Position numbers and translations under genes: made by a program. The notes beneath the pieces are model-generated. The model was not told where the DNA came from, did no database searches, and saw nothing but the letters and a program-made list of their open reading frames with translations. Shown here piece after piece: positions 24,196 through 34,160 of a stretch of DNA of 37,628 nt. Position 1 is the stretch's first letter, and every line of letters starts with the position of its first letter. Source of the stretch: an uncultured bacterium (GTDB lineage: Bacteria > Cyanobacteriota > Vampirovibrionia > Gastranaerophilales > Gastranaerophilaceae); contig CADAKY010000017.1 of the NCBI GenBank assembly GCA_902788575.1, positions 1 to 37,628 of the forward strand, given 5' to 3'.

Positions 24196-25967
24196 GTTTC
24201 CGGTTTAAATTCCGCAGGGAAATTAATTTTTTTGAAGAAATTTAAAGTCATTTCTCTTAGTCCGGCATTTTGATAATATTGTTTTCTGTACCATTTTAAA
24301 TCGTTCACTACAAGCTCTATAAAGGCACTTTTATATGCATCAAAATAACGACTTGTACGCAAATAATTATAGATTCTTTCCAAAACAAGAAACAGGTCTT
24401 CAACATTTTTCAGTTTTCCGAAACTTACTCCCATAAGCGACGACTTGTGAATTCTGTATACATACAAAGACTTATCAATAACATAAGTTACAGGAGAATT
24501 TGTAAAGACGCGGAAAAAGAATTCCTGATCTTCATAAATGCCGCCGTTTTGCCATTTTACAATATTTCCCTGTATAAATTCACGCTTATATCCTTTATTC
24601 CAGTAGAAAAACGGGAAACAATTCATTTTGTCCGGCGTCATTTCAAAAAGACCTTCGGGTAAAGAACCGTAAAAAGGAGCCCAGTTGTCATAAGGATACC
24701 TTTTACCGTCTGTTTCAAGCCTGTCAATTTTGAACAAAACAAAATTCAAATCTGACTCAATTAACTTTTTTGTGCCCAATTCTATACAATCTTTTTCAAT
24801 AAAATCGTCTGATTCGACAAAAAAGACATAAGTACCTGCAGCATTGTTAATTCCTGATTCTACAGCAGTACAGTATCCCATATTCTTCTTATGCTTAATT
24901 ATTTTTATTCTTTTATCTTTTTTTGCATATTTTTTTACAATTTGCATAGAATTATCCGTTCCGCAATCATCTACGCAAATAATTTCCATATTTTTATATG
25001 TCTGATTAAGAACACTTAAGATACACTCTTCTACGTATTTTTCAACATTATAAACCGGTATAACAACGGACACAAGCGGATTTACCGGTTTGGATTCTAA
25101 TTTTTCAAAAGCATCGGGATATTTCATTTTATCTAAAAATTTTAATGCACGCTCAACTTCTTCCTGAGTATGTTTTAGCCCTCGCATCATTCTTATTCTG
25201 TTTTGGATAAGCTTTATCAGTGTAACCTTATAGTTTTCATAAACACCTAATTCGCTCCAAAATTCTTTCAAATGCTCGACTACGGTATAAATATCATTCA
25301 TCTTGATTTTTCCACTGTCAGCATCTCTAACGATAGAACCTTCACGATAACGATAATTTATTAAACAGTCATCTATAACGTAGGTTCTGGGATAATATGT
25401 AAAATATTTAAAATAAAATTCACCGTCTTCAAAGGTAAGTCCTTCCGGCCAATGAAGATTATATTTTAGAATAGATTTTCTTGTATAAGCTTTTATCCAT
25501 GTAAAATCAGCGTAAGCTGCTATCGTATGCGGTGTTAGAGTTCTGAACCCATCAACCTGTTCATACATAGGCTTTTCACCCCTTTTATGAGTGTCTTCAT
25601 AATAACTGTATGCATTAAACCATATACTTTCGGTTTTTCGTTTTTGGAATTCGGAATATATTATTGAAAGGCAGTTTTCCTCCATCCAGTCATCAGAATC
25701 CAGACAAACTATATAATCGCCTTTTGCCGAATCCAAAGCAGTATTTCTTGCTGCGGCTAATCCTCTGTTTTTGTCGTGGCGCAGGATTTTTATTCGGTCA
25801 TCCTTTTTTGCAAATTCTTCAACTATGCGCATTGAATTATCACCGCCGCAATCATCCGTAACAAGAACTTCAAAGTCATGAAATGACTGATTCAAAATAC
25901 TTTCTATACATTGGCTTACATATTTTTCAACTTTATAAACAGGTACAATCACAGAAAACTTGGGCAT
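24156..25967 (-). CDS. Double-domain GT2 glycosyltransferase
   Basis: 603 aa with two family-2 glycosyltransferase domains in tandem. Domain 1 (about residues 4-250) has SVIVPVYKVEKYVSQCIESI, TDDCGGDNS and the DxD-type LDSDDW. Domain 2 (from about 297) has SVVIPVYNVEKYVEECILSV, VDDCGTDNS and VESDDF. Both look usable as GT-A folds. No membrane segment, so it is a cytosolic transferase making a cell-surface glycan or glycolipid. The sugars cannot be read from sequence. The start codon is one base after the stop of the upstream 279-aa gene (translational coupling). Confidence 0.93.
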   Translation of the reverse strand: MPKFSVIVPVYKVEKYVSQCIESILNQSFHDFEVLVTDDCGGDNSMRIVEEFAKKDDRIKILRHDKNRGLAAARNTALDSAKGDYIVCLDSDDWMEENCLSIIYSEFQKRKTESIWFNAYSYYEDTHKRGEKPMYEQVDGFRTLTPHTIAAYADFTWIKAYTRKSILKYNLHWPEGLTFEDGEFYFKYFTYYPRTYVIDDCLINYRYREGSIVRDADSGKIKMNDIYTVVEHLKEFWSELGVYENYKVTLIKLIQNRIRMMRGLKHTQEEVERALKFLDKMKYPDAFEKLESKPVNPLVSVVIPVYNVEKYVEECILSVLNQTYKNMEIICVDDCGTDNSMQIVKKYAKKDKRIKIIKHKKNMGYCTAVESGINNAAGTYVFFVESDDFIEKDCIELGTKKLIESDLNFVLFKIDRLETDGKRYPYDNWAPFYGSLPEGLFEMTPDKMNCFPFFYWNKGYKREFIQGNIVKWQNGGIYEDQEFFFRVFTNSPVTYVIDKSLYVYRIHKSSLMGVSFGKLKNVEDLFLVLERIYNYLRTSRYFDAYKSAFIELVVNDLKWYRKQYYQNAGLREMTLNFFKKINFPAEFKPETYLNPDIVQVEES

Positions 25968-25968
25968 A

Positions 25969-26808
25969 TTATACCTCTTTCATATAAATTTCCAAAGCGT
26001 GTTTCTGGAAGTATACCGAGTTGTAGAAATCAAAATTATCTCTGTAATAATCACTGACATGCCAGCAAATATCAACAATGTTGTTTGTGTTAGAAAGTGA
26101 AAATATATTTGAATATGTACAGTTATAAAAATGTATTGCTTCATTATAATTTTTATACGTTATATAATCACCAATAATGTTTATATAAGCTTGTTTATTA
26201 GTATTGTCATACTTTATTGCAAGTAAATTTATATCATTATGATGTTTGTTTTCAGACAAAATCTGAGATAAGTGTTTAATTGAATACACATTATCATTTA
26301 CATAAGATTCACTGTCTATATCCGGATAGCGCGCAATATATTCATTTATTTTGCACTGCATTTCATACAATTTTTTATCCATTTCAAAAATTGCATTGTA
26401 TTCTTTTTGTCTAAATAAACAAATCATCATATAGACAATAGCGTCAAAAGCGTCACATAGTTTTATAATTTCTAATGTATAATCATCCTCATCGGGTTTA
26501 TCATACTCATATCCAAGTTTTTTAACAGCACGCATATAATTTCTGTAAAAATTTTCATCCGAAAACTGAATATACCTGTTGTAAGCATGAAACGCAACCT
26601 CAAAATTTCCTACCTTATTTGCGAAAACATCCCCGACTTTTTTGTACAATTCAGGCTTTTGCGTAATATGCCACAACTTTTCATTACACGCACCCTCTTC
26701 GTGAAAAAGACAATTTTCATCAAAAATTTTTATCAAAGACTCGTACACACTGACAAGGTCATCCTGACCAATCAGTTTATCTGCAAAACCTAAAAACTCT
26801 TCCCTCAT
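25969..26808 (-). CDS. Helical-repeat (TPR-like) protein coupled to glycosyltransferase
   Basis: 279 aa from the ATG at 26806-26808. It is all helical, with Tyr/Asn-rich segments such as NFEVAFHAYNRYIQFSDENF and YKNYNEAIHFYNCTYSNIFS that look like degenerate TPR units. I do not recognise a specific family. A TTG two codons upstream is in frame but less likely. The promoter is a near-consensus TTGACC-17-TATAAT ending 7 bases before the ATG, with no Shine-Dalgarno sequence. The one-base gap to the glycosyltransferase gene suggests the two proteins work together. Confidence 0.8.
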   Translation of the reverse strand: MREEFLGFADKLIGQDDLVSVYESLIKIFDENCLFHEEGACNEKLWHITQKPELYKKVGDVFANKVGNFEVAFHAYNRYIQFSDENFYRNYMRAVKKLGYEYDKPDEDDYTLEIIKLCDAFDAIVYMMICLFRQKEYNAIFEMDKKLYEMQCKINEYIARYPDIDSESYVNDNVYSIKHLSQILSENKHHNDINLLAIKYDNTNKQAYINIIGDYITYKNYNEAIHFYNCTYSNIFSLSNTNNIVDICWHVSDYYRDNFDFYNSVYFQKHALEIYMKEV

Positions 26809-26815
26809 AACCAAT

Positions 26816-26844
26816 ATTATATATGATTTTTACATTGCGGTCAA
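26816..26844 (-). promoter_or_regulatory. Promoter of TPR-like/glycosyltransferase operon (leaderless)
   Basis: On the minus strand TTGACC (26844-26839), 17 bases, TATAAT (26821-26816). The expected start, about 7 bases on, is at the ATG itself. Confidence 0.75.
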
Positions 26845-26905
26845 TGAAAAGACATTATCTCACACATTTTTCATCAGACATTATTCAACACAGAGCTGAA
26901 AATCA

Positions 26906-29293
26906 TCAGGCTTTTTTAATTTCGGTTAATAACGGGTCAAGAAGCTTTCTTCCGCCCATATCAAAATTAATCATAAATAGGGTTTTATTACCGTATTTTA
27001 CAAGTTTCTCAACAACGCCGCTGCCGTATTTGACATGCGTTACGGAATCACCCTGCTGAATAGGGTCACTCACAACCATATCTTCCTGAGGAATATCCGC
27101 ATCATAAACAGGAACCATAGGAGTTGTAGAATTTCTTGTCTCAAGAATCTCTGTTTCTTCTGATTCTTCAACCACCGGCTCGTCAGGATGATATTCTTCT
27201 ATTATTCCCTCTTCATTATCAGAAATTTCTTCCAATAAAGAATCATCCTCTTCCACAGGTACAATTAATTCTTCTTCCTCACTGTTTAACTCATCAATAA
27301 AGTCTAAATCATTTTCGGAAAAATCTTCTTCTTTTCTTGTTGTGTATACTTTATCTACTTCTTTTTTTATTTCTTCGTCACTGATTTCATTTTCGGACAT
27401 ATCTATCAAAATATCATCCTCACCGGCTTGAGATGGATCAAGCTCTATTATATCATCGGAGTCCAAATCATCATTCAGCGGTATAGCTTCGGAAATTTCA
27501 GGTTGAACAGGCTCCGAAATTTCTTGCACTGTTTCTTCAATCAAATCTGCCGGCATCTCTTCCGAGATAACTTCTGATACTTCTTCCGGCTGTTCTTCCT
27601 CCAAGTCCAAATCAATTCCGTCAAGCTCGATTGATGTCAATTCATCGTCCTGTAAAGATTCTTCTTTTTCTTCTGACAAAACTTCATCCTGATCAAGATT
27701 CTCTTCCGACAATTCAACAAAATCAGCTTCTTCAACAGGCTCTTCTTCCTGTATAATTTCTGGTTCAACAATTTGCGTATTCTCTGCCGGCTCTACCGGT
27801 TCATCATTAGAAATTGCAAGAACTTCTTCTGTTTCAGCTGTCATATCTAAAGAAGCTTCAGAAATTTCCGAATCTTCAGAATTTTCAACAGTTTCTTCCA
27901 ATTCTTCCAAAATTTCTTCAGGTTCTTCCTGAATTTCTTCCTCTTCATCACTGAACATTTCTATATCTTCCGGTGCATCAAGATTTTGTGCAATTTCAGA
28001 AATCGTATTTGAAGATTTTTCATTTATTGTTGCTATCAATTCAGAAGGAACAGATTCGGTATACTCTTCCGAAATCTCTGCAGAATCAGAAGTCTGCTCT
28101 TCTTCGATTAACTCATTTAAGATTTCGTCTTTTGGATGAATAGTTTCGTCAATTTGCTTTAATTCTGAAATCAAAGGAATATAATTTGTGCATTCACCTA
28201 CTATGAGATAACTGTTTTGAGGCATTGAATTCAAAAATGCTGAATAAACACTGAACAAACCGGATGCCTCTTTTGAAGGTGAAACAATAAAATTGTCAAA
28301 AAATTTCTTTATATCAGTCAGATATTTAAATCTTGTATGCGAAACAAAAATTGTACCTGATTTATTTTCAAAAATACTTTTTAAAGTCTTTTTAGAAATC
28401 GTATTAGACAATTCCAGCACAACTTTTGTTTTGTCTGAATCAATATTTTCATAAATATATTCTATGTACCTGTTCTGAAAAGCGGAATCAAGTTTTGAGA
28501 CATCAATAACCGCACATTTTTTGCTTGTTATTGCCGATACTTTTTCAACATCTTTGCTATCAGAAGCGAAATATCCAAGTTTTTTGTATTTTGAAAGCTT
28601 ATTTTTTAACACCAAAAGCTTAAATATATGCGATTTGTCCACCATTTCATCAACAATATTTTTGAGAACATCGAACGGAACAAATTTTACTGTTTCCGAA
28701 TATTCCGATAACTCTCTAAAAATATCTACTATAGCTGATTTGCTGTCAGCTGTCGCATCATTCAGGCACTCATTGTACATAAATTGTAATGATGCAGTAT
28801 TAAGAGGAAGCTTAAAATCAACACCGGCAACATATTTTGAAGCGGAAAATGTTCCGAGAGTATCTATGATTATAACATTTTCTCCCAAATTACAGAACTG
28901 ATGATTCAAATTCCTTACTATTATATTTTTTGCACTCTTATCATCAGAACATACCAGCATTTTTTTATTAAACGCAGAAGAATCCACGATAATATTTTCA
29001 TTCTGAATTTGTCCCGCTATTACAGGGTTTGTATAACTCAATGCATTTTGCAATATTTCAGAAGTAAATTCCGTTACATTTGAATCCAAAGACGGGGTTG
29101 TTTTATCATACTCAGACAAACTTCCGTCATACAAAAACAATATCTTTGCAAAAGCCGTTTTCTCCACCGTTTTTATTTGCAAAATCTGAGCAATATAACT
29201 TTTTTCATCACTGTCAATTTTCACAAATGAAGACAAAATGCTGTCATCTGATTCTAATTTTATAATGCCGTCTCTTACTTCTATAATCTTCAT
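26906..29293 (-). CDS. Degenerate HerA-like ATPase with acidic linker and Tudor domain
   Basis: 795 aa in three parts. Residues 1-75 form a small beta barrel like the HAS barrel of HerA ATPases. Residues about 90-380 follow the HerA/VirB4 plan, but the expected P-loop is KMLVCSDDKSAKNIIVRNLN, lacking GxxxxGK[ST]; a Walker B-like ENVIIIDTLG follows. Residues about 385-735 are an extremely Glu/Asp-rich, probably disordered linker. Residues about 740-795 (GDSVTHVKYGSGVVEKLVKY to the end) match the Tudor-like C-terminal domain of PcrA/UvrD helicases that binds RNA polymerase. A DNA-repair or transcription adaptor is possible. GAGG precedes the ATG. Confidence 0.75.
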   Translation of the reverse strand: MKIIEVRDGIIKLESDDSILSSFVKIDSDEKSYIAQILQIKTVEKTAFAKILFLYDGSLSEYDKTTPSLDSNVTEFTSEILQNALSYTNPVIAGQIQNENIIVDSSAFNKKMLVCSDDKSAKNIIVRNLNHQFCNLGENVIIIDTLGTFSASKYVAGVDFKLPLNTASLQFMYNECLNDATADSKSAIVDIFRELSEYSETVKFVPFDVLKNIVDEMVDKSHIFKLLVLKNKLSKYKKLGYFASDSKDVEKVSAITSKKCAVIDVSKLDSAFQNRYIEYIYENIDSDKTKVVLELSNTISKKTLKSIFENKSGTIFVSHTRFKYLTDIKKFFDNFIVSPSKEASGLFSVYSAFLNSMPQNSYLIVGECTNYIPLISELKQIDETIHPKDEILNELIEEEQTSDSAEISEEYTESVPSELIATINEKSSNTISEIAQNLDAPEDIEMFSDEEEEIQEEPEEILEELEETVENSEDSEISEASLDMTAETEEVLAISNDEPVEPAENTQIVEPEIIQEEEPVEEADFVELSEENLDQDEVLSEEKEESLQDDELTSIELDGIDLDLEEEQPEEVSEVISEEMPADLIEETVQEISEPVQPEISEAIPLNDDLDSDDIIELDPSQAGEDDILIDMSENEISDEEIKKEVDKVYTTRKEEDFSENDLDFIDELNSEEEELIVPVEEDDSLLEEISDNEEGIIEEYHPDEPVVEESEETEILETRNSTTPMVPVYDADIPQEDMVVSDPIQQGDSVTHVKYGSGVVEKLVKYGNKTLFMINFDMGGRKLLDPLLTEIKKA

Positions 29294-29559
29294 CGGGTAC
29301 CCTCAAAACGATATTACCATGAACATGCCTGCACGAATAAAAAAATTTTACATTTGTAAATAATTCTATTAAGTAAATAGATTAAATTCGGCATCATAAT
29401 CTTTAATAAAATTCCTTTTATTAAAAGTTCTGTCTGACAGCAACAAAATTTCACTTTACTATCAGCGAAAAAAAAGAAAGAAGAGAAGTAAATAATAAAT
29501 TAAACAACATTATCCGAACCGGCAATTGCAAATTTGTTGTTAAATTTAATAATTCTATT

Positions 29560-30909
29560 ATGAAAATAATCATTATCGGCGGAGTTGCCGCAGGCGCGAA
29601 AACTGCTGCAAAATCAAAAAGAGAACTTCCTGATTCGGAAGTGCATATATACACAAAAGATAACTACGTCTCCTATTCTTCCTGCGGAATGCCTTATTAT
29701 ATTGCAGGAGATTTTCAAGACTGGCAAAAGCTTATCGTACGTTCAACTGAAGAATTTGAAAAAAGCGGAATCCATATACACACCAGACAACAAGTTATGA
29801 AAATTCTTCCTGCGGATAAAAAAATTGCAGTAAAGGATTTGGATAAAGAAGACTGGTATTTTGTTGAATACGACAAACTTGTCATCGCGACAGGTGCAGA
29901 AGCTTTCATTCCTGATTTTGCGAAATCAAAATTCAAAAACGTTTTTTCTCTCAGAACTCTTGATGACGGAATTGCAATCAGAGAGGCAATGAAAAATGCA
30001 AAACATATTACCGTCGTAGGCGGCGGCTACATTGCTGTCGAGCTTACGGAAGCGTTCGTTAAAAATAAGAAAAATGTAACACTTATAGAAAGAGCACCAT
30101 ATATCCTTTCAATGTTTGATGAAGAAATTTCTTCGCTTATACAGGAATATATCCTTGCAAATTCTGACGGTTTGGTAAAAATAATTAACGAAGATACCGT
30201 AACAGAACTTATCGGAGACGAAAACGTTAAAGACGTAATCACGTCTAAAGGATACGGATTTGATACTGATATGGTCATAATATCTTCCGGAGTAAAACCA
30301 ACTGTTGATTTGGCATCAGAGGCGGGAATTCTTTTGGGTAAAACAGGTGCAATAAAAGTAAACAGCAGAATGGAAACAAATATTCCGGATATCTATGCGT
30401 GCGGAGACTGTGCAGAAAAAATTAATATGATTTCAAACACACCTGTCTGGGTTCCTCTTGGTTCAACAGCAAACAAAGAAGGACGTGTTGCCGCAATAAA
30501 TCTTTCAGGCGGAGTTGAAGATTTTGAAGGAATTTTAGGTTCTGCAGTTCTGAGATACAAAGGATTAAATATTTCAAGAACGGGGTTTACCGAAAAAGAA
30601 GGTATAAAAGCCGGCTATGATACCGTTTCCGTAGTGATTACAAAACGCGATAAGGCAGGATACATGCCGGAAGTTCAGAATGTTACACTGAAGCTTGTTG
30701 CCGATAAACGCTCTCATAAACTTCTTGGCGCACAGGCAATCGGATGCGGTGATGCTGACAAAAGAGTAAATACGGTTGCTATCGGACTTTTAAGGGGAAT
30801 TACGGTAGAAGAACTTATTGATGTGGATTTAACATACTCTCCTCCGTTTTCCACAAGCATAGATATCTTGATTTCCGCTGCACAAATACTGAAGTCAAAA
30901 CTGGGCTAA
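29560..30909 (+). CDS. cdr: CoA-disulfide reductase / NAD(P)H oxidase family flavoprotein
   Basis: 449 aa. FAD-binding start MKIIIIGGVAAGAKTAAKSK; active-site Cys42 in SYSSCGMPYYIAG, the signature of CoA-disulfide reductases; NAD(P)-binding ITVVGGGYIAVELTEAF; second FAD motif IYACGDCAE; C-terminal dimer end DLTYSPPFSTSIDILISAAQ. It probably keeps CoA or persulfides reduced, or removes oxygen. No rhodanese domain is attached. AATAAT lies 6 bases before the ATG (with TTGCAA 16 bases upstream) and there is no Shine-Dalgarno, so the mRNA may be leaderless. Its stop overlaps that of the convergent 309-aa gene by 4 bases. Confidence 0.92.
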   Translation: MKIIIIGGVAAGAKTAAKSKRELPDSEVHIYTKDNYVSYSSCGMPYYIAGDFQDWQKLIVRSTEEFEKSGIHIHTRQQVMKILPADKKIAVKDLDKEDWYFVEYDKLVIATGAEAFIPDFAKSKFKNVFSLRTLDDGIAIREAMKNAKHITVVGGGYIAVELTEAFVKNKKNVTLIERAPYILSMFDEEISSLIQEYILANSDGLVKIINEDTVTELIGDENVKDVITSKGYGFDTDMVIISSGVKPTVDLASEAGILLGKTGAIKVNSRMETNIPDIYACGDCAEKINMISNTPVWVPLGSTANKEGRVAAINLSGGVEDFEGILGSAVLRYKGLNISRTGFTEKEGIKAGYDTVSVVITKRDKAGYMPEVQNVTLKLVADKRSHKLLGAQAIGCGDADKRVNTVAIGLLRGITVEELIDVDLTYSPPFSTSIDILISAAQILKSKLG

Positions 30910-31835
30910 GAATACATTTGATTGTATTCCTGAATAGCAATTTTTCTCATTTCAGTGTATTTTTCCGCAAAATCCGGATGTAAATCCCAAAAACCTTTAT
31001 AATATCCCTTTAAATAGTGTTTTTCGTTTTGAGATAACTTTTGATGTTTTTGACACTTACTCAAAATTTTCTTTATATAATCCGAAGAATTTTTGGTATA
31101 TTCACTCATCGCCAATTTTATTTCCGGACATTTTTCCCAAGTTAAATGACCGATTTTACTGAGTTTTTGAGCGTGAGCGTGTTCTCTTTTATAAAAATCT
31201 ATCATTTCCTGTCGTTTTTTCTCTCTGTATTCCTGAGTTCTGTGATGCCTTGCAATTTTTGCCTGAATTTCATCCATCATTTCTTTCGGACGCGCATACA
31301 TTGCTTTGCGTGAAATATCTGCAATACGACAGTTTTCTTCTTCGTTACTCATATTTATAAGATTCAAGTACACATTCGGAAGTTTCTGAATTTTCAGTTT
31401 TTGCTGAAGCCAGCTGACAAGACTTCTGTTTGTAAATCCGTACTCTTTTACTAAATCATTCTGCGTTGTAGGAGTAAATATCTTTTTTAAAAATTCAAGC
31501 GTAAAATTTTCAAGCGGGATACCTTTATTTTTTACTGCTTTTACTGCTTTTGAACGACTTGATGCAAAATCCGACAACTCCAGAACATCACTAAATTCCG
31601 GATACAAAGCTTTTGCTTCATTCAAAGTTTGCGCCTCCATTAAAGGCTTATAAACTTTTTCATGTAATTTATAAAACGCAGGAATGTTTTCGGCAGAATC
31701 TTTTAGAGCTTCTGACATTGCCTTTTTCATTCTTTCTGGAAGATATCCTGAATGTTTATCCAGAATATATTTAAGACTGATATCGGAAGCTGAACTAAAA
31801 TTCACCGCTTGTTGATTTACTGACTGAATGTTCAT
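30906..31835 (-). CDS. Lineage-specific 309-aa helical protein with HTH-like segment
   Basis: The N-terminus MNIQSVNQQAVNFSSASDIS is of the MNI...F type. The rest is helical. A segment at about residues 125-155 (NDLVKEYGFTNRSLVSWLQQ) looks like a helix-turn-helix, followed by basic sequence (KIARHHRTQEYREKKRQEMI), so nucleic-acid binding is possible. I do not recognise the family but believe related paralogues exist in gut Gastranaerophilales (recollection, not searched). It lies 32 bases after the bioA stop and may be read from the bioA transcript. Confidence 0.72.
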   Translation of the reverse strand: MNIQSVNQQAVNFSSASDISLKYILDKHSGYLPERMKKAMSEALKDSAENIPAFYKLHEKVYKPLMEAQTLNEAKALYPEFSDVLELSDFASSRSKAVKAVKNKGIPLENFTLEFLKKIFTPTTQNDLVKEYGFTNRSLVSWLQQKLKIQKLPNVYLNLINMSNEEENCRIADISRKAMYARPKEMMDEIQAKIARHHRTQEYREKKRQEMIDFYKREHAHAQKLSKIGHLTWEKCPEIKLAMSEYTKNSSDYIKKILSKCQKHQKLSQNEKHYLKGYYKGFWDLHPDFAEKYTEMRKIAIQEYNQMYS

Positions 31836-31867
31836 ACTGTAATAAAAAGCAGTAAAAATTTTTTTTG

Positions 31868-33211
31868 CTATTTATTCAGAACTTCTTTTGTACACACTAA
31901 TGCAATATCCGTTACAAAATCCATATCTTCTTTTTCAATAATCAAAGGCGGATTAAAGTAGATAACATCGCCCAAAGGACGCAGAAGTACGCCTTTTTTC
32001 AGAGCCTTTTTATAAATTTGATATCCCGTCCTCAATCTTGAATCAAAAGGTTCTTTAGTTTCTCTGTTTTTGACAAGCTCTATCGCGTTAACTAAACCAA
32101 TTGAACGAACCTCCCCGACATTTTTGAGAGTCAAAAATTTTTCTTTTATTATGCCGTTAAAATACTTACTCTTTTTATTCGCACGTTCTATAATCTTTTC
32201 ATCTTTCAGAATATTCAAAACCTCAATTGCCGCGGAGCACGCAAGCGGATTTCCCGAATAAGTGTGAGAATGCATAAATGCTTTACCTTTCAGATAATCA
32301 TCATAAAATGCATCGTATATTTTTTGAGTCGTGACAGCAATTGCCATCGGCATATATCCGCCCGTTAAGCCTTTTGAAAGACACATTATATCAGGACTTA
32401 CGCCGGCATGATCAAACGCAAACATTTTTCCCGTTCTTCCGTATCCGGTTGCTATCTCATCAGCTATCAAATGAACGTTATACTTGTCACACAGCTCTCT
32501 TAACTTTTTCAAATAAAGAGGCGGATAAATTTTCATTCCGGCTGAACCCTGAAGCAAAGGCTCTACAATTATTGCCGCAGTTTCATCAGCGTGTTTTGCA
32601 AAGGCTTCTTCAGCTTTTTTAAAGCATTCACAATTGCAATTATCTCTGCATTTACCCCATTTACACCTGTAACAGTCCAGCCCTTCAATCCTTATTACAT
32701 CCAAGAGCAAGGGCTTATACAGTTCCGAATACAAATCTACCCCACCGACAGCCAGCGCACCGAGAGTTTCTCCATGGTATGCATCAGCTAAAGCCATAAA
32801 CCTTTTCTTCTGAGGATTTCCTGTCTGATAATGATATTGAAAACTCATTTTTAAAGCCATTTCTATAGCGGAGGAGCCGTTATCCGCAAAATTAAATTTG
32901 CACAATCCTTTCGGAAGAACCTCTATAAGCTTTTGACAAAGCGTAATTGCGGTTTTATGAGTAAAATTAGCAAAAATTACGTGTTCTAAAGTATCAAGCT
33001 GTTTTTTTATTGCACTATTTATCCTCGGATTACAATGTCCGAGAAGGTTGCACCACCATGAACTTATAACATCTTTGTAACAATTTCCGTCCGTATCATA
33101 TAAATTTATACCCTGGCCGCGCTCCACAACAATCGGCGGTAATGTTTCATAGTCCTTCATTTGAGAACAAGGGTGCCATATATATTTCAAATCTTCTTCC
33201 TGCCAGTTCAT
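31868..33211 (-). CDS. bioA: Adenosylmethionine-8-amino-7-oxononanoate aminotransferase
   Basis: PLP enzyme that makes 7,8-diaminopelargonate in biotin synthesis. 447 aa. It has HPCSQMKDYETLPPIVVERG, SSWWCNLLGHCNP, ADAYHGETLGALAVGG, IADEIATGYGRTGKMFA and the PLP lysine in LSKGLTGGYMPMA (about residue 278). A Cys-rich insert CYRCKWGKCRDNCNCECF (about 170-190), also found in BioA of several anaerobes, could bind a metal. GGAGG precedes the ATG. No other biotin gene is adjacent. Confidence 0.95.
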   Translation of the reverse strand: MNWQEEDLKYIWHPCSQMKDYETLPPIVVERGQGINLYDTDGNCYKDVISSWWCNLLGHCNPRINSAIKKQLDTLEHVIFANFTHKTAITLCQKLIEVLPKGLCKFNFADNGSSAIEMALKMSFQYHYQTGNPQKKRFMALADAYHGETLGALAVGGVDLYSELYKPLLLDVIRIEGLDCYRCKWGKCRDNCNCECFKKAEEAFAKHADETAAIIVEPLLQGSAGMKIYPPLYLKKLRELCDKYNVHLIADEIATGYGRTGKMFAFDHAGVSPDIMCLSKGLTGGYMPMAIAVTTQKIYDAFYDDYLKGKAFMHSHTYSGNPLACSAAIEVLNILKDEKIIERANKKSKYFNGIIKEKFLTLKNVGEVRSIGLVNAIELVKNRETKEPFDSRLRTGYQIYKKALKKGVLLRPLGDVIYFNPPLIIEKEDMDFVTDIALVCTKEVLNK

Positions 33212-33320
33212 AAATTATCCTCCAATTTTTTATTATAAAACAAAAGTCCAAAAACGAATTTTGATTTGACTAAAATAATATTAAGACCATTTTGGTTATT
33301 AAATTAATAACCTGCAGCCC

Positions 33321-33349
33321 TTGATAAACAAAATATTTTTGTGTATCAT
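33321..33349 (+). promoter_or_regulatory. yebC promoter
   Basis: TTGATA (33321-33326), 17 bases, TATCAT (33344-33349). A leader of about 34 bases with AAAGGGG precedes the ATG at 33390. Confidence 0.65.
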
Positions 33350-33389
33350 TGAAAAGCAGATATTATAATTTTAAAGGGGATATTTTATT

Positions 33390-34148
33390 ATGAGCGGACA
33401 CTCAAAATGGTCAACCATTAAACATAAAAAAGCAAAAACAGATTCACTCAGAGCAGCGGAATTTCAAAAATTTTCAAGAGAAATTATTGTTGCATCAAAA
33501 CTCGGCGGTCCTGATCCTGCAGGGAACTTCCGTTTAAGAACAGCTATCGAAAAAGCAAAAGCAGCTGGACTTCCGAATGACAACATCAAACGCGCAATCG
33601 AAAAAGGCGCAGGCTCTGGTAACTCTGAAAACTATGATGAAATGACATACGAAGGATACGCCGCAGGCGGTGTCGCTGTTGTTATAGAAGCAATGACAGA
33701 CAATAAAAACCGTACTGCAGGCGACATCAGAAGCTACTTTACAAAATTTAACGGAAATTTAGGCGAAACCGGCTGTGTCGGCTGGATGTTTGATAAAAAA
33801 GGATGTATAACGTTTAATAAAGATGATGTAGATTTTGATGCTCTTTTTGAAGCGGCAATTAACCTTGATGCTGATGATATCATTGAAGAAGAAGACGAAT
33901 ATAAAGTTTATACCTCTATTCCAAACCTTCAACCGGTAACAGAAGGGCTTGAGAAAGACGGATTCAAATCAACATCCGCAGAATTTACACGAATTCCTCA
34001 AAATACAATTGAAGTTACGGACGAAAAAACTGCCGTTAATATTATGAGACTTTTAGGCAGATTGGAAGAACACGATGATGTACAAAATGTTTACGCAAAC
34101 TTTGATATTGACGACGATTTGATGGCAAAAATTGAAGAACAAATATAA
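33390..34148 (+). CDS. yebC: YebC/PmpR-family regulator or translation factor
   Basis: 252 aa, full length, with the family start MSGHSKWSTIKHKKAKTDSL, then GAGSGNSENYDEMTYEGYA and GETGCVGWMFDKKG. The family was described as transcription regulators, and several members are now linked to relief of ribosome stalling at proline runs; sequence alone does not choose. It heads a plus-strand unit with ybaB 12 bases downstream. Confidence 0.96.
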   Translation: MSGHSKWSTIKHKKAKTDSLRAAEFQKFSREIIVASKLGGPDPAGNFRLRTAIEKAKAAGLPNDNIKRAIEKGAGSGNSENYDEMTYEGYAAGGVAVVIEAMTDNKNRTAGDIRSYFTKFNGNLGETGCVGWMFDKKGCITFNKDDVDFDALFEAAINLDADDIIEEEDEYKVYTSIPNLQPVTEGLEKDGFKSTSAEFTRIPQNTIEVTDEKTAVNIMRLLGRLEEHDDVQNVYANFDIDDDLMAKIEEQI

Positions 34149-34160
34149 GGAGATTTTATT

